The notes under the pieces: generated by a model
Databases searched by the model: none
The model's input: the letters and a program-made list of their open reading frames with translations, nothing else
What the model was told of the DNA's origin: nothing
Program-made: the position numbers and the translations under genes
Shown here: piece by piece, positions 1 through 8,496 of the stretch
Layout: each line of letters opens with the position of its first letter
Numbering within the stretch: the stretch's first letter is position 1
DNA from: JAHRVQ01 sp046290215
GTDB lineage: Bacteria; Pseudomonadota; Gammaproteobacteria; Pseudomonadales; Azotimanducaceae
NCBI GenBank assembly: GCA_046290215.1
Contig: JBKAGC010000499.1
Location: forward strand, 1 to 43,199
DNA: 43,199 nucleotides
Direction of reading: 5' to 3'

Positions 1-952
1 TACGCCCGGAACTCTTCGCTGATAACAACCCAGTGTCGGCTGAGGCCATCCATTGGTCTGCGGTTTGACCCTCTTTGAACACCGAGACGCCAAGGGATAT
101 CGACAGGTTGCTGCCCTCCATGGCTTCGGTTGCCTCAACCCTGGCGCGTAGATCTTCAGCTAAACCCATGGCCTGTTGCAGCGATGCATCATTCACAAAC
201 ACTACAAACTCGTCACCCCCATACCGGTACAACTGGTCTGTGGCGCGAATTCGTTGGGCAATCGTATCGGTGACTCGCTTTAACACGGCGTCACCTACCC
301 CATGGCCGTAGCGATCATTAATGTCTTTAAAGTTATCGAGATCAATGATCACCAGGGCGGCATCCCGGGGCTGGCGTTGCTGTTGCAAAATGAACTGCTC
401 AAGGCGCAGATCAAGGGAACGTCGATTTAGGGCACCGGTCAATGCATCCATAGTTGAAAGTTGCTGCAACTCCGCCGCCTGGGCGTTACGCAAGCTGGCG
501 AATATATAGGCGAACATTGAGCAGCCAAGCAGAGAAAGGATGACTTTGGAAAAGTGAAACAGAGCCATTTGATCGTGCAGGATCAAACCCAGACAGGCCA
601 CGGCAACAATGCTCAAAGACAAGGCCCAGCGAGGACTTAACAAAAAGTAGCTAAGCAACAACACCGGATACATAAAAGGCACGTCCTGAGCGCCTTTGTT
701 GTTGACGATGAGCAAAACACCGCACACCGCTGCTATAGATAAACACCTGCCGAAGAGCTCTACCCGCTGATGCTTGACCACCTGATAAATGGCAGTGCAG
801 CAAAGCGCCGCGCCAAAGAAATCCACCGCCGCAACCAACCAGTCTCCCACCATTAGGCGGTAAATGCCGTATGGCACCTGGCCACACAAAGATACCGCGG
901 CAAAACCAATAATGATCAGCTCTTCAGTGGTTCGACCGCGGTATAGAGGCAT
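1..952 (-). CDS. Membrane-anchored diguanylate cyclase (GGDEF), 3' end cut by window edge
   Basis: This protein would make cyclic di-GMP from two GTP at the inner membrane. The reading frame is open from the ATG at 952 to the window edge, giving 317 codons. The N-terminal 150 or so residues are mostly hydrophobic, with about four or five probable membrane segments and no recognised sensor domain. A GGDEF domain follows, beginning near residue 168 (DALTGALNRR). The active-site GGDEF is at residues 245-249 (positions 206-220). Five residues before it is RATD, a canonical RxxD inhibitory site, so product feedback is likely. The last legible residues (ADTGLLSAKSSGR) show that only about ten residues are missing. 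The start lies 2 bp after the MOSC gene's stop codon, so the two are probably cotranscribed and translationally coupled. Confidence 0.9.
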   Translation of the reverse strand, partial: MPLYRGRTTEELIIIGFAAVSLCGQVPYGIYRLMVGDWLVAAVDFFGAALCCTAIYQVVKHQRVELFGRCLSIAAVCGVLLIVNNKGAQDVPFMYPVLLLSYFLLSPRWALSLSIVAVACLGLILHDQMALFHFSKVILSLLGCSMFAYIFASLRNAQAAELQQLSTMDALTGALNRRSLDLRLEQFILQQQRQPRDAALVIIDLDNFKDINDRYGHGVGDAVLKRVTDTIAQRIRATDQLYRYGGDEFVVFVNDASLQQAMGLAEDLRARVEATEAMEGSNLSISLGVSVFKEGQTADQWMASADTGLLSAKSSGR

Positions 953-954
953 AC

Positions 955-1593
955 TTAACCCGCCAGCCGCTTCAGTTGTTTGGCAAAATCCTCTCGCACC
1001 CGGACACTAATAGGCAGCAATAGATAACGCCGCAATTGTTCTGCCGACAACTGCTTTTGCATATCACGATAAAGTTGCACGGTGCTTATGCTATCTAGAT
1101 TTGTTTCTACCAGCTCAAACTCATCCCCAGCACCGACTAATCCAGGCCCAATGACCCGGGCATAAAACCCGGGACGTTCAGCCTGCAAAAAGGCTTTAAC
1201 AAAGCCCGGATCCCCCATTCGCGCGGCGAAAATGCTGCAGGGTATACGCGGTGCGGTAATTTCCAGCTCAAGCCTGTGGGACTTCAGGCGGTCGCCAATA
1301 TTCATTGCTGCTGAAGACAAACCGGCAATGGTTATGTTTTCACCAAAGGTACCCGGAGATAAGGGCTCGCCCAATTCATCAGACCAGCACTGGTAGTCCT
1401 CCTGTCTATATAGGTATACCGCCTGGTCTGGGCCGCCATGGTGCTTTTTGTCTACTACCTGATCACCAGTGACTCCAGACAAACTAACTTCCACCGGATG
1501 CGCCACCGGGGTCTTAAATATGCCTGTGGTTTTTTCCCGCTGGCCTACCGCGATCTCGCGTTTTTGACCTACATTGACGCTGATTACATGCAC
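955..1593 (-). CDS. MOSC domain protein (YiiM-like)
   Basis: This is a MOSC-domain protein, a family that binds molybdenum cofactor or handles its sulfur. Characterised relatives such as YiiM protect against N-hydroxylated bases. Visible family motifs are KKHHGGPDQAV, GTFGEN and PRIPCSIF, the last holding the likely ligand cysteine. A helical C-terminal part follows, as in YiiM. The frame is open from a TTG at 1626, but I prefer the GTG at 1593, which gives VHVISVNVG as in family N-termini and a 212-residue protein. The GTG is preceded by a G-rich stretch at suitable distance. It lies directly upstream of the diguanylate cyclase with a 2-bp gap. The substrate is not visible from sequence. Confidence 0.85.
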   Translation of the reverse strand: MHVISVNVGQKREIAVGQREKTTGIFKTPVAHPVEVSLSGVTGDQVVDKKHHGGPDQAVYLYRQEDYQCWSDELGEPLSPGTFGENITIAGLSSAAMNIGDRLKSHRLELEITAPRIPCSIFAARMGDPGFVKAFLQAERPGFYARVIGPGLVGAGDEFELVETNLDSISTVQLYRDMQKQLSAEQLRRYLLLPISVRVREDFAKQLKRLAG

Positions 1594-1750
1594 AAAACAC
1601 CCCAATTTCTTCGTTTGCAGCGCCAATTCCCGCGCGGTTTATGAATCTTTCGCAGAGAACTCACACAAGGCTGGATTATAAGCCCATCAGGATATAAGAT
1701 GGCGCGCTTTTTAACCCCCCCTAAACCATTTTCTATTGCAGAGCAACGCT

Positions 1751-3838
1751 ATGACCGACTTAAGCCGTTATCGCAATATCGGCATTTTCGCCCACGTAGA
1801 TGCCGGTAAGACGACCACAACCGAACGAATTCTCAACATCACTGGTAAAATCCACAAAATCGGTGAAGTACACGACGGTGCCGCAACTACTGACTTCATG
1901 GAGCAGGAACAAGAGCGCGGTATTACCATTCAGTCGGCTGCGACAACTGCGTTCTGGAAAGATCACCAGCTCAACATCATCGACACCCCGGGGCACGTGG
2001 ACTTCACTATTGAAGTTTATCGCTCATTGAAGGTTCTTGATGGCGGCGTAGGCGTATTCTGCGGTTCTGGTGGCGTTGAGCCCCAGTCTGAAACTAACTG
2101 GCGCTATGCCAACGAATCAGAAGTTGCCCGTATTATCTTTGTGAATAAGCTTGACCGTCTTGGCGCAAACTTCTACCGCGTGGTGGAGCAGGTGCGTGAC
2201 GTATTGGCTGCTAACCCGCTGGTCATGACCTTGCCGATCGGTGAAGAAGATGGCTTTAAAGGCGTTGTCGACCTACTAATCGAAAAAGCCTACATCTGGG
2301 ACGACAGCGGTGACCCACTGGCGTTTGAACTGACTGACGTGCCTGCAGATATGGCCGATAAGGTTGCTGAATATCGCGAGAAACTTATCGAAACTGCCAT
2401 TGAGCAAGACGAAGACTTGATGATGGCATACCTCGAAGATGGCGAAGAGCCTTCTGTGGAAGATCTGAAGCGTTGTATCCGCAAGGGCACCATTGCCCTC
2501 GATTTCTTCCCAACCTTCTGTGGTTCTGCGTGTAAGAACAAAGGTGTACAACTGGTGCTGGACGCCGTGGTTGATTTCTTGCCAAATCCAACAGAAGTCG
2601 AGCCCCAGCCAGAAGTTGACCTGGACGGTAATGAAACAGGCAATGTGGCCACTGTTGACCCTGATGGGCCGCTCCGCGCCCTGGCATTTAAGATCATGGA
2701 TGACCGCTTTGGCGCCCTGACCTTTACCCGCATTTACTCTGGCAAGCTGAAGAAGGGTGATTCTGTTCTCAACACTTTCACCGGTAAAAATGAGCGTATC
2801 GGCCGAATTGTGGAAATGCACGCAGATGAGCGAATCGAGCGTGATAGTGCCCAGGCTGGCGATATCGTGGCGTTGATCGGTATGAAAAATACCCAGACAG
2901 GTCACACCTTGTGCGACCCGAACAACCCAGCGACCCTTGAGCCAATGGTATTCCCAGAGCCTGTGATCAAAATGTCTATTTCTCCAAAAGACAAGGGTGC
3001 TGCAGAGAAGATGGGCATCGCACTGTCTAAGATGATTCAGGAAGATCCATCGTTCCGTGTTGAAACCGACGAGGAATCTGGCGAAACCATTATGATGGGT
3101 ATGGGTGAACTTCACCTGGATATTAAGGTAGACATCCTCAAGCGTACTCACGGTGTTGAGGTAGAAGTAGGTAAACCTCTGGTAGCTTATCGCGAGTCCA
3201 TCACCCAGCGCGTGGAAGATTCTTACACCCACAAGAAGCAGTCTGGTGGTGCGGGTCAGTTCGCGAAGATCGACTACATCGTTGAACCTGCGGAAACTGG
3301 TGCTGGATTTGAGTTCGAATCTGTTGTCACCGGTGGTAACGTGCCACGGGAATTCTGGCCAGCGGTTGAGAAGGGCTTCAACATGTCACTAGTAGAGGGA
3401 CCTTTAGCGGGCTACCCCTGTTTGGATGTGAAGCTAACGCTGGTTGATGGTGCTTTCCACGCGGTTGACTCTTCTGCCATTGCATATGAAATTGCAGCAA
3501 AAGCAGCTTACCGTCAAACCATGCCAAAAGCCGGTCCTCAGCTGATGGAACCTATCATGAAAGTGGACGTGTTTACCCCAGACGATCATGTGGGTGACGT
3601 GATTGGTGACCTGAACCGTCGTCGCGGCATGATCAGCGGCCAGGACGCAGGCGCAACTGGCGTTCGCGTCAAAGCTGAAGTGGCTCTGTCAGAAATGTTT
3701 GGTTACATCGGTGACCTGCGCACCATGACCTCCGGTCGAGGCCAGTTCTCAATGGAATTTAGCCATTACGCGGCTTGTCCTAAGAACGTTGCTGATGAAG
3801 TCATTAAAGAGACTAAAGAGCGCCAGGCTAACGCCTAA
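1751..3838 (+). CDS. fusA: Elongation factor G, stand-alone copy
   Basis: EF-G is the GTPase that drives ribosomal translocation and, with RRF, recycling. The protein has 695 residues. Its GTPase motifs are AHVDAGKT at residues 14-21, RGITI at 56-60, DTPGH at 78-82 and NKLD at 132-135. The later EF-G domains are complete to the C-terminus. I chose the ATG at 1751 rather than the in-frame TTG at 1736, because MTDLSRYRNIGIFAHVDAGKT matches family starts. The gene is not in a str operon (no rpsL, rpsG or tuf nearby), which suggests the second EF-G seen in many gammaproteobacteria. A paralogue elsewhere cannot be seen from this window. A TATAAG -10-like element followed by GC-rich sequence lies at 1693-1698. 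A strong terminator follows the gene. Confidence 0.93.
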   Translation: MTDLSRYRNIGIFAHVDAGKTTTTERILNITGKIHKIGEVHDGAATTDFMEQEQERGITIQSAATTAFWKDHQLNIIDTPGHVDFTIEVYRSLKVLDGGVGVFCGSGGVEPQSETNWRYANESEVARIIFVNKLDRLGANFYRVVEQVRDVLAANPLVMTLPIGEEDGFKGVVDLLIEKAYIWDDSGDPLAFELTDVPADMADKVAEYREKLIETAIEQDEDLMMAYLEDGEEPSVEDLKRCIRKGTIALDFFPTFCGSACKNKGVQLVLDAVVDFLPNPTEVEPQPEVDLDGNETGNVATVDPDGPLRALAFKIMDDRFGALTFTRIYSGKLKKGDSVLNTFTGKNERIGRIVEMHADERIERDSAQAGDIVALIGMKNTQTGHTLCDPNNPATLEPMVFPEPVIKMSISPKDKGAAEKMGIALSKMIQEDPSFRVETDEESGETIMMGMGELHLDIKVDILKRTHGVEVEVGKPLVAYRESITQRVEDSYTHKKQSGGAGQFAKIDYIVEPAETGAGFEFESVVTGGNVPREFWPAVEKGFNMSLVEGPLAGYPCLDVKLTLVDGAFHAVDSSAIAYEIAAKAAYRQTMPKAGPQLMEPIMKVDVFTPDDHVGDVIGDLNRRRGMISGQDAGATGVRVKAEVALSEMFGYIGDLRTMTSGRGQFSMEFSHYAACPKNVADEVIKETKERQANA

Positions 3839-3857
3839 TCTCCAAGCAGCGCTACGG

Positions 3858-3886
3858 AAAGGGTCGCTTCAGCGGCCCTTTTTTTT
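3858..3886 (+). terminator. Rho-independent terminator of fusA
   Basis: A 7-bp stem (GGGTCGC with GCGGCCC, one G-U pair) closes a TTCA loop and is followed by eight T residues. It begins 20 bp after the fusA stop codon. Confidence 0.9.
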
Positions 3887-3897
3887 GGCTTTTATTC

Positions 3898-3943
3898 GCT
3901 CAAGGCTGTTGCTAGCTCAAGGCTGTTCGGCAATAAATTGCCG
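3898..3943. repeat. Direct repeat followed by a 16-bp palindrome
   Basis: A 13-nt unit (GCTCAAGGCTGTT) occurs at 3898-3910 and again at 3915-3927. It is followed at once by the palindrome CGGCAATAAATTGCCG at 3928-3943 (7-bp arms, 2-bp centre). There is no T-tract, so it is more like an operator than a terminator. The next gene starts 128 bp downstream. Confidence 0.6.
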
Positions 3944-4070
3944 CTGGAGCGGCCATAGAGGACCAGGGGCAGGGCGGAAACGGCTATTTCTGGCAGTTTT
4001 CCGTCATATTCCGTAGGCACGATCATTGCTATGTAGTGGTTAACCACAAACATTAGTTTTGAGAGTCTGT

Positions 4071-5285
4071 ATGCAACAGCAGTACCCATTGATTGGTCAG
4101 CCTACCTTGATGGCCATGATGTTCAACGGAGATGACCTTTCTAGTACCGCCGAACACCTCATTCACTCCGCCGAGGCGCACCCTGACAACGCCGAGGCTT
4201 TACTGGATTTATCTACCATCCTTCTGCTGCGCGGTGACCGCGATGTGGGCTTATCATTACAGCGCCAGGCCCTTGGCGTCAAACAAGCTTTTAACATTCA
4301 GAAAGGTAACGGACTACGTTTATTAATACTTAAAACACCGGGAGACTTTATGACCAATTCTCCCATTGAGTTTTTGATTCGCTCTCCCTTTATCGAAGCC
4401 GATGTCATGTTTATCGGTGCCGAACTCCCTTATCCCACGGAAATCCACCATGACCTGGTATTCAACGGCATTTCAGAGGGCAAAGACAATCAGGTAGCAC
4501 TACAACTGGCTGCCACATTAATCCGCCAGTGGGGTAAGCCTTATATCAACCGGGCAGAGGAGGTGCCTTTGCTATCCCGGGATCGAGCTTGTGAAATTCT
4601 TGATGCAGTACCAGGCACTTACATGCCCCAAAATGTCATATTAAATCGGCTCGAGCTGCAACAAATGGCTGAGACCAGCGAAACCCTGGGACAATTTTTA
4701 GTTCAGGATCGCTTTCCGATACTGGTTCGGCCAGTGGATTCCCATGCCGGGCAAGGTCTGGAAAGGCTCACCAATGGCGCAGAAATCAGCAATTACCTTG
4801 AACGTTCCGAAGTGCACAATTTTTATGTTGCACCTTTTGTTGATTACCGGAGCAGTGACGGCTATTACCGAAAATACCGTATAGCGTTTGTTGCAGGGCA
4901 ACCTTTTCTTTGCCACATGGCGATCTCAGAGCACTGGATGATTCACTATCTCAACGCCGGCATGACCGAGAGTCGTTGGAAACGGGACGAGGAAGCGCAC
5001 AATATGTTGCACTTTTCCAAATTGTTTGGCCTGCGTCATGAAGACGCCCTAAGCGCCGTGGGGAAGGCCTTTGACCTGGAGTATTTTGCCATCGACTGTG
5101 GTGAGACCGCCGACGGTCAGCTACTCGTGTTTGAGACGGGCAACGCCATGGTGGTGCACGATATGGACCCGCAGGATCTGTTTCCGCACAAATCACCGAA
5201 GATGCAAGAGTTGTTCAGGGAGTTTCAGACCATGCTGCAAAAACGTTCCAAACTGCACAATGAGATGGGCGACTCTTCCGTCTAG
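4071..5285 (+). CDS. TPR plus ATP-grasp protein of unknown substrate
   Basis: This 404-residue protein has a short N-terminal TPR-like helical part (about residues 15-80: SAEAHPDNAEALLDLSTILL). A Rossmann-like pre-ATP-grasp region follows, then a C-terminal ATP-grasp-type domain. The ATP-grasp features are FPILVRPVDSHAGQGLE (lysine loop and glycine-rich segment), YYRKYRIAFVAG, and a C-terminal DGQLLVFETGNAMVVH metal-binding type strand. ATP-grasp enzymes join a carboxylate to an amine or thiol through an acyl phosphate. No peptide-precursor or partner gene is adjacent, so the substrate is unknown. The ATG at 4071 has GAGAG five bases upstream and is preferred to the in-frame TTG at 4059. The gene ends convergently with the next one, sharing the four bases CTAG. 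Confidence 0.7.
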   Translation: MQQQYPLIGQPTLMAMMFNGDDLSSTAEHLIHSAEAHPDNAEALLDLSTILLLRGDRDVGLSLQRQALGVKQAFNIQKGNGLRLLILKTPGDFMTNSPIEFLIRSPFIEADVMFIGAELPYPTEIHHDLVFNGISEGKDNQVALQLAATLIRQWGKPYINRAEEVPLLSRDRACEILDAVPGTYMPQNVILNRLELQQMAETSETLGQFLVQDRFPILVRPVDSHAGQGLERLTNGAEISNYLERSEVHNFYVAPFVDYRSSDGYYRKYRIAFVAGQPFLCHMAISEHWMIHYLNAGMTESRWKRDEEAHNMLHFSKLFGLRHEDALSAVGKAFDLEYFAIDCGETADGQLLVFETGNAMVVHDMDPQDLFPHKSPKMQELFREFQTMLQKRSKLHNEMGDSSV

Positions 5286-5809
5286 AATCTTGTTGTAAAC
5301 TGGTCCTGAAGCCGCTGCATTTGCAAAGATTGCACTTTGTCTACCACGGGGGCGAGCCCTTTTAGACCATTGGGGTCGTAACCTGAAACCCGGTAAATCT
5401 GCACAATGCGCGTTTCATTGTCAGACACGGGAATGAATTTAAAGGTCAATATGCCGTCTAAACCCATTTGTTGCAGCGGACCAAGGCCACCAGACAAGCG
5501 GATTTCACGATTTGGGGAAACAAATACCACCATCAGATGAAGCACGGACTTATCACCATCTATTTCGCAAAAACAGCCCCCGGCCTCCGGGTTTAAAGAC
5601 AAATTTTCCGCCTTGCCCCACCAGGTGTGTTCCGGCGACCACCAGCTGCCGATGTCGACAAACTCTTTATAAGCCTGCTCGGGGGTTGCTGGCACCGATA
5701 TCGCAATCTTGAGTTCAAACCCGTCTTCAGCACTATGTAACACCTCAGCTGCTGCCACTCGGGACAGCAGGAGTAAAAGCATCACACAAATACTGGCTAA
5801 ATATTTCAT
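5282..5809 (-). CDS. Secreted SRPBCC (START/AHSA1-like) protein
   Basis: This is a 175-residue protein with a clear signal peptide (MKYLASICVMLLLLLSRVAAA). The mature part resembles SRPBCC ligand-binding folds: ISVPATPEQAYKEFVDIGSWWSPEHTWWG near the N-terminus, GGCFCEI in the middle and a long C-terminal helix (VVDKVQSLQMQRLQDQF). Members of this fold bind hydrophobic ligands in a deep pocket. The export signal suggests a periplasmic role, but the ligand is unknown. AGGAG lies six bases before the ATG. The stop codon overlaps that of the convergent ATP-grasp gene by four bases. About 245 bp of noncoding DNA separates its start from the divergent aceA. Confidence 0.75.
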   Translation of the reverse strand: MKYLASICVMLLLLLSRVAAAEVLHSAEDGFELKIAISVPATPEQAYKEFVDIGSWWSPEHTWWGKAENLSLNPEAGGCFCEIDGDKSVLHLMVVFVSPNREIRLSGGLGPLQQMGLDGILTFKFIPVSDNETRIVQIYRVSGYDPNGLKGLAPVVDKVQSLQMQRLQDQFTTRF

Positions 5810-6054
5810 CGGGACTCCTTAATTGGACTATGACTTTAATCCACATGAGGGCACCATAACATCCCATCGCCCCATGTGTTTGTCGCATCAGAAGCACCAT
5901 TTGGCGCAAATCATGACTCTTTGGAATATATTAGTATCCTAGTTTTCCATTAATCTCGGCGCTGCAGCTTGGTACATTTCGCGCCCTTCGGATTCGTCCG
6001 CCCCAGTTTTAATAACGCTTTTACTTAACCAAACGACTGTCGCAAGGATTATTT

Positions 6055-7656
6055 ATGGCATCTTATAAAGAGGAAATCGCGCGCCTTGAAGCGCTGAAGT
6101 CTGGCAGCCCAACCTGGATTGGTATCAATTCAGAATACGCTGCTCGCATGCACCTGCAAAACCGCTTTAAGTCAGGTCTAGATATCGCCCGTTACACCGC
6201 AGACATCATGCGTAAAGATATGGCTGACTATGACGCGGATTCCTCCAAGTACACTCAGTCTTTGGGTTGCTGGCACGGTTTTACCGCGCAGCAGTTAGCC
6301 ATGTCTGTGAAGAAGCACCGCGGTACTATGGACAAGAGCTACATCTACCTGAGCGGTTGGATGGTTGCAGCACTACGTTCACAGTTCGGTCCATTGCCTG
6401 ACCAGAGCATGCATGAAAAAACCACTGTGCCAAATCTCATCGAAGAAATTTACACCTTCTTGAAGCAAGCGGACGCTCGCGAACTGCGCCACATTTTCAC
6501 AGAACTCGATGAGGTTCGTGCTGCTGGCGGTGACGAGGCTGCCGTGATCGAAAAGATTAACAACTTCGAAACTCACGTTGTGCCGATTATTGCCGACATC
6601 GATGCCGGCTTTGGTAACGAAGAAGCCACTTACTTGTTGGCTAAGAAGATGATCGAGGCGGGTGCTTGTGCCATTCAGGTAGAAAACCAGGTATCTGACG
6701 CCAAGCAGTGCGGTCACCAGGCCGGTAAAGTTACCGTACCTCATGAAGACTTCCTGTCGAAGATCAACGCCATCCGTTATGCCTTCCTGGAACTGGGTGT
6801 GGACAACGGCATCATTGTGGCTCGTACCGACTCTCTGGGCGCTAACCTGACTCAGAAGGTACCTGTATCTCGTGAACCAGGTGATCTGGCTAGCCAGTAC
6901 AACGCGTTCCTTGAGACGGAAGAGATTCACGACGTTTCTGAACTCAAAGAGCACGACATCACTTTCCACCAGAATGGCAAATTGGTTAAGCCAATCCGTC
7001 TCGACAACGGCTTGTACTCTTTCCGTGACGGCACCGGTTTTGACCGCGTTGTCCTGGACTGTGTCACCAGCTTGACTCACGGTGCTGATCTGCTGTGGAT
7101 TGAGACTGAGAAGCCTCACGTTCGCCAGATCGCCGATATGGTTGATGAAGTTCGCAAGCACGTGCCTGACGCCAAGCTGGTGTACAACAACTCTCCATCT
7201 TTCAACTGGACCCTGAACTTCCGTAACCAGGTGTTTGATGAGTGGAAAGCAGAAGGAAAAGACGTTTCCGCTTACCCAGATCCCGCGGATGATGCAAAAG
7301 GTTTGATGGATGCCAAGTTCGATGATTCTGAACTAGCCGCTGAAGCCGATAAGTGGGTACAAAGCTTCCAGAAGGACGCAGCTCGCGAGGCGGGTATTTT
7401 CCACCACCTCATTACACTGCCTACTTACCACGAAACTGCGCTTGGCACAGACATTCTGTCTGAAGGTTACTTTGGCGATCTGGGTATGCTGGCTTACGTC
7501 CGCGATATCCAGCGTCAAGAGATCCGCAGAGACATGGCGTCCGTAAAACACCAGGATTTGGCCGGTTCTAACATTGGTGATGACCACAAAGAGTACTTCT
7601 CTGGCGACAATGCCCTGAAGGCTGGTGGTAAAGACAACACCATGAACCAGTTCTAA
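6055..7656 (+). CDS. aceA: Isocitrate lyase
   Basis: Isocitrate lyase splits isocitrate into succinate and glyoxylate, the first step of the glyoxylate shunt, for growth on acetate and fatty acids. The protein has 533 residues and belongs to the longer Pseudomonas-type class, not the E. coli-type of about 434. The catalytic cysteine is C219 in KQCGH (217-221), where the E. coli class has KKCGH. Upstream motifs include CWHGFTAQQ and DIDAGFGNEEA, and VARTDSLGA follows. AAGGA lies seven bases before the ATG. Malate synthase and the AceK kinase are not adjacent. The upstream region (5810-6054) includes a dyad ATTTG-GCG-CAAAT at 5899-5911 but no clear promoter that I can assign. Confidence 0.96.
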   Translation: MASYKEEIARLEALKSGSPTWIGINSEYAARMHLQNRFKSGLDIARYTADIMRKDMADYDADSSKYTQSLGCWHGFTAQQLAMSVKKHRGTMDKSYIYLSGWMVAALRSQFGPLPDQSMHEKTTVPNLIEEIYTFLKQADARELRHIFTELDEVRAAGGDEAAVIEKINNFETHVVPIIADIDAGFGNEEATYLLAKKMIEAGACAIQVENQVSDAKQCGHQAGKVTVPHEDFLSKINAIRYAFLELGVDNGIIVARTDSLGANLTQKVPVSREPGDLASQYNAFLETEEIHDVSELKEHDITFHQNGKLVKPIRLDNGLYSFRDGTGFDRVVLDCVTSLTHGADLLWIETEKPHVRQIADMVDEVRKHVPDAKLVYNNSPSFNWTLNFRNQVFDEWKAEGKDVSAYPDPADDAKGLMDAKFDDSELAAEADKWVQSFQKDAAREAGIFHHLITLPTYHETALGTDILSEGYFGDLGMLAYVRDIQRQEIRRDMASVKHQDLAGSNIGDDHKEYFSGDNALKAGGKDNTMNQF

Positions 7657-7690
7657 ATCGCTGAGACAGCGAGCAACAGATTTACCCCTC

Positions 7691-7718
7691 AAGGCGATCA
7701 TTTGATCGCCTTTTTTTT
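7691..7718 (+). terminator. Rho-independent terminator of aceA
   Basis: The 10-bp stem AAGGCGATCA / TGATCGCCTT has a two-base TT loop, and its 3' end runs into a tract of eight T residues. It starts 35 bp after the aceA stop. Confidence 0.92.
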
Positions 7719-7724
7719 GCCTGA

Positions 7725-7755
7725 TTTGCGGGGACAGGGATTTGCGGGGACAGGA
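7725..7755 (+). repeat. Tandem copy of the palindrome's leading edge
   Basis: The sequence TTTGCGGGGACAGG occurs at 7725-7738 and again at 7741-7754, so the outer end of the large palindrome has been duplicated in direct orientation. Confidence 0.85.
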
Positions 7756-7800
7756 CCAAGTGCCAGGTCGAATTTCGACCTGGCACTTGGTCCTGTCCCC
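7746..7800. mobile_element. 55-bp perfect palindromic repeat, REP/MITE-like
   Basis: The left arm at 7746-7772 and the right arm at 7774-7800 are exact reverse complements over 27 bp, with one central T. The outer ends read GGGGACAGGACCAAG. Sequences with a GGGGACAG terminus are, as I recall, common beside IS200-like Y1 (REP-associated) transposase genes in marine gammaproteobacteria. No transposase is present here, so this would be a non-autonomous copy. It lies between the aceA terminator and the 3' end of the phosphatase gene and could also form a very strong hairpin in RNA from either side. No other copy was seen in this window. Confidence 0.7.
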
Positions 7801-7819
7801 AGAGATCACCCAGAGATCA
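7798..7819. repeat. 11-bp tandem duplication at the phosphatase stop codon
   Basis: CCCAGAGATCA is repeated exactly twice (7798-7808 and 7809-7819). The inner copy contains the phosphatase stop codon and the outer copy abuts the large palindrome. This could be a trace of the palindrome's insertion. Confidence 0.7.
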
Positions 7820-8440
7820 GTTAAGAGGATTCACAAACACGGGTAATTGCGCTGGTACTTCTGCGATTACACCAGCCAGGGAAAGCTCAAGGGCAATGCG
7901 GCCAATGTGCTGATTCAGATAATCAAGCAACACCTGGTCTTTTTTAGGGTCCCAGTCATACTGCTGCATCTCGGCCACTGCCTGGTCTGCAGGCACACCT
8001 TGTACCAGGGTTCGGTAAGCAGCAAATACGCCGCCAGTGCGTTGACTGCCCGCTGCACAATGGACCAACACTGGCTCTCCCGCCTGGACTGATTCATGGA
8101 GCGAGAGGAGGGCAGCAATATAGTGCTCAACATTGCCGGTGCCATTACCGTTTAACGGATAACGCTCGCCTTCAATCCCAAGTTTGCTGATGGCATCACG
8201 TTCTGCCAACATTTCTGGCAACTCTTCCCAGTAGCGGAGATCAATCACCTTGCTGATTTGTTTGTCTGCCAGGGTTTGTTCGATCAAGCGTGGATGGATT
8301 TGCCCTGATCGATACACACCCTCTGCCACCTCACCGAAACGTTTCGGAAACAAGCGATCTTTGAGGACGTGATCGTAAAGGAGAAAGGTAAATAAGCTAC
8401 CAACAAAAATTACCCCGAACCATTTCAAGCTTTTGACCAT
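7817..8440 (-). CDS. Membrane-anchored dual-specificity / tyrosine phosphatase-like protein
   Basis: This 207-residue protein starts with one membrane segment (about residues 7-23), so the catalytic part is tethered at the inner membrane. The catalytic loop HCAAGSQRTG at 127-136 fits HCx5R, with nucleophile C128 and arginine R134. The region YRSGQIHP near residue 43 resembles the start of the DSP-type family in bacteria. Such enzymes remove phosphate from protein or small-molecule phosphoesters. No kinase or obvious substrate lies next to it. The stop codon sits inside an 11-bp tandem repeat at the edge of the large palindrome. It is divergent from the TPR gene with only 56 bp between starts. 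Confidence 0.82.
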   Translation of the reverse strand: MVKSLKWFGVIFVGSLFTFLLYDHVLKDRLFPKRFGEVAEGVYRSGQIHPRLIEQTLADKQISKVIDLRYWEELPEMLAERDAISKLGIEGERYPLNGNGTGNVEHYIAALLSLHESVQAGEPVLVHCAAGSQRTGGVFAAYRTLVQGVPADQAVAEMQQYDWDPKKDQVLLDYLNQHIGRIALELSLAGVIAEVPAQLPVFVNPLN

Positions 8441-8496
8441 CTAACCCAGAGACTAAACTAAATACATAAATGGATATTAACATCGGATTTCATCGA

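Noticed and set aside
2276..3232. 318-codon open frame antisense to fusA
   Set aside because: It lies wholly within a highly conserved EF-G gene, resembles no family, and is a codon-bias shadow.
6379..7161. 260-codon open frame antisense to aceA
   Set aside because: It lies wholly within aceA, has no family match and no start signal.
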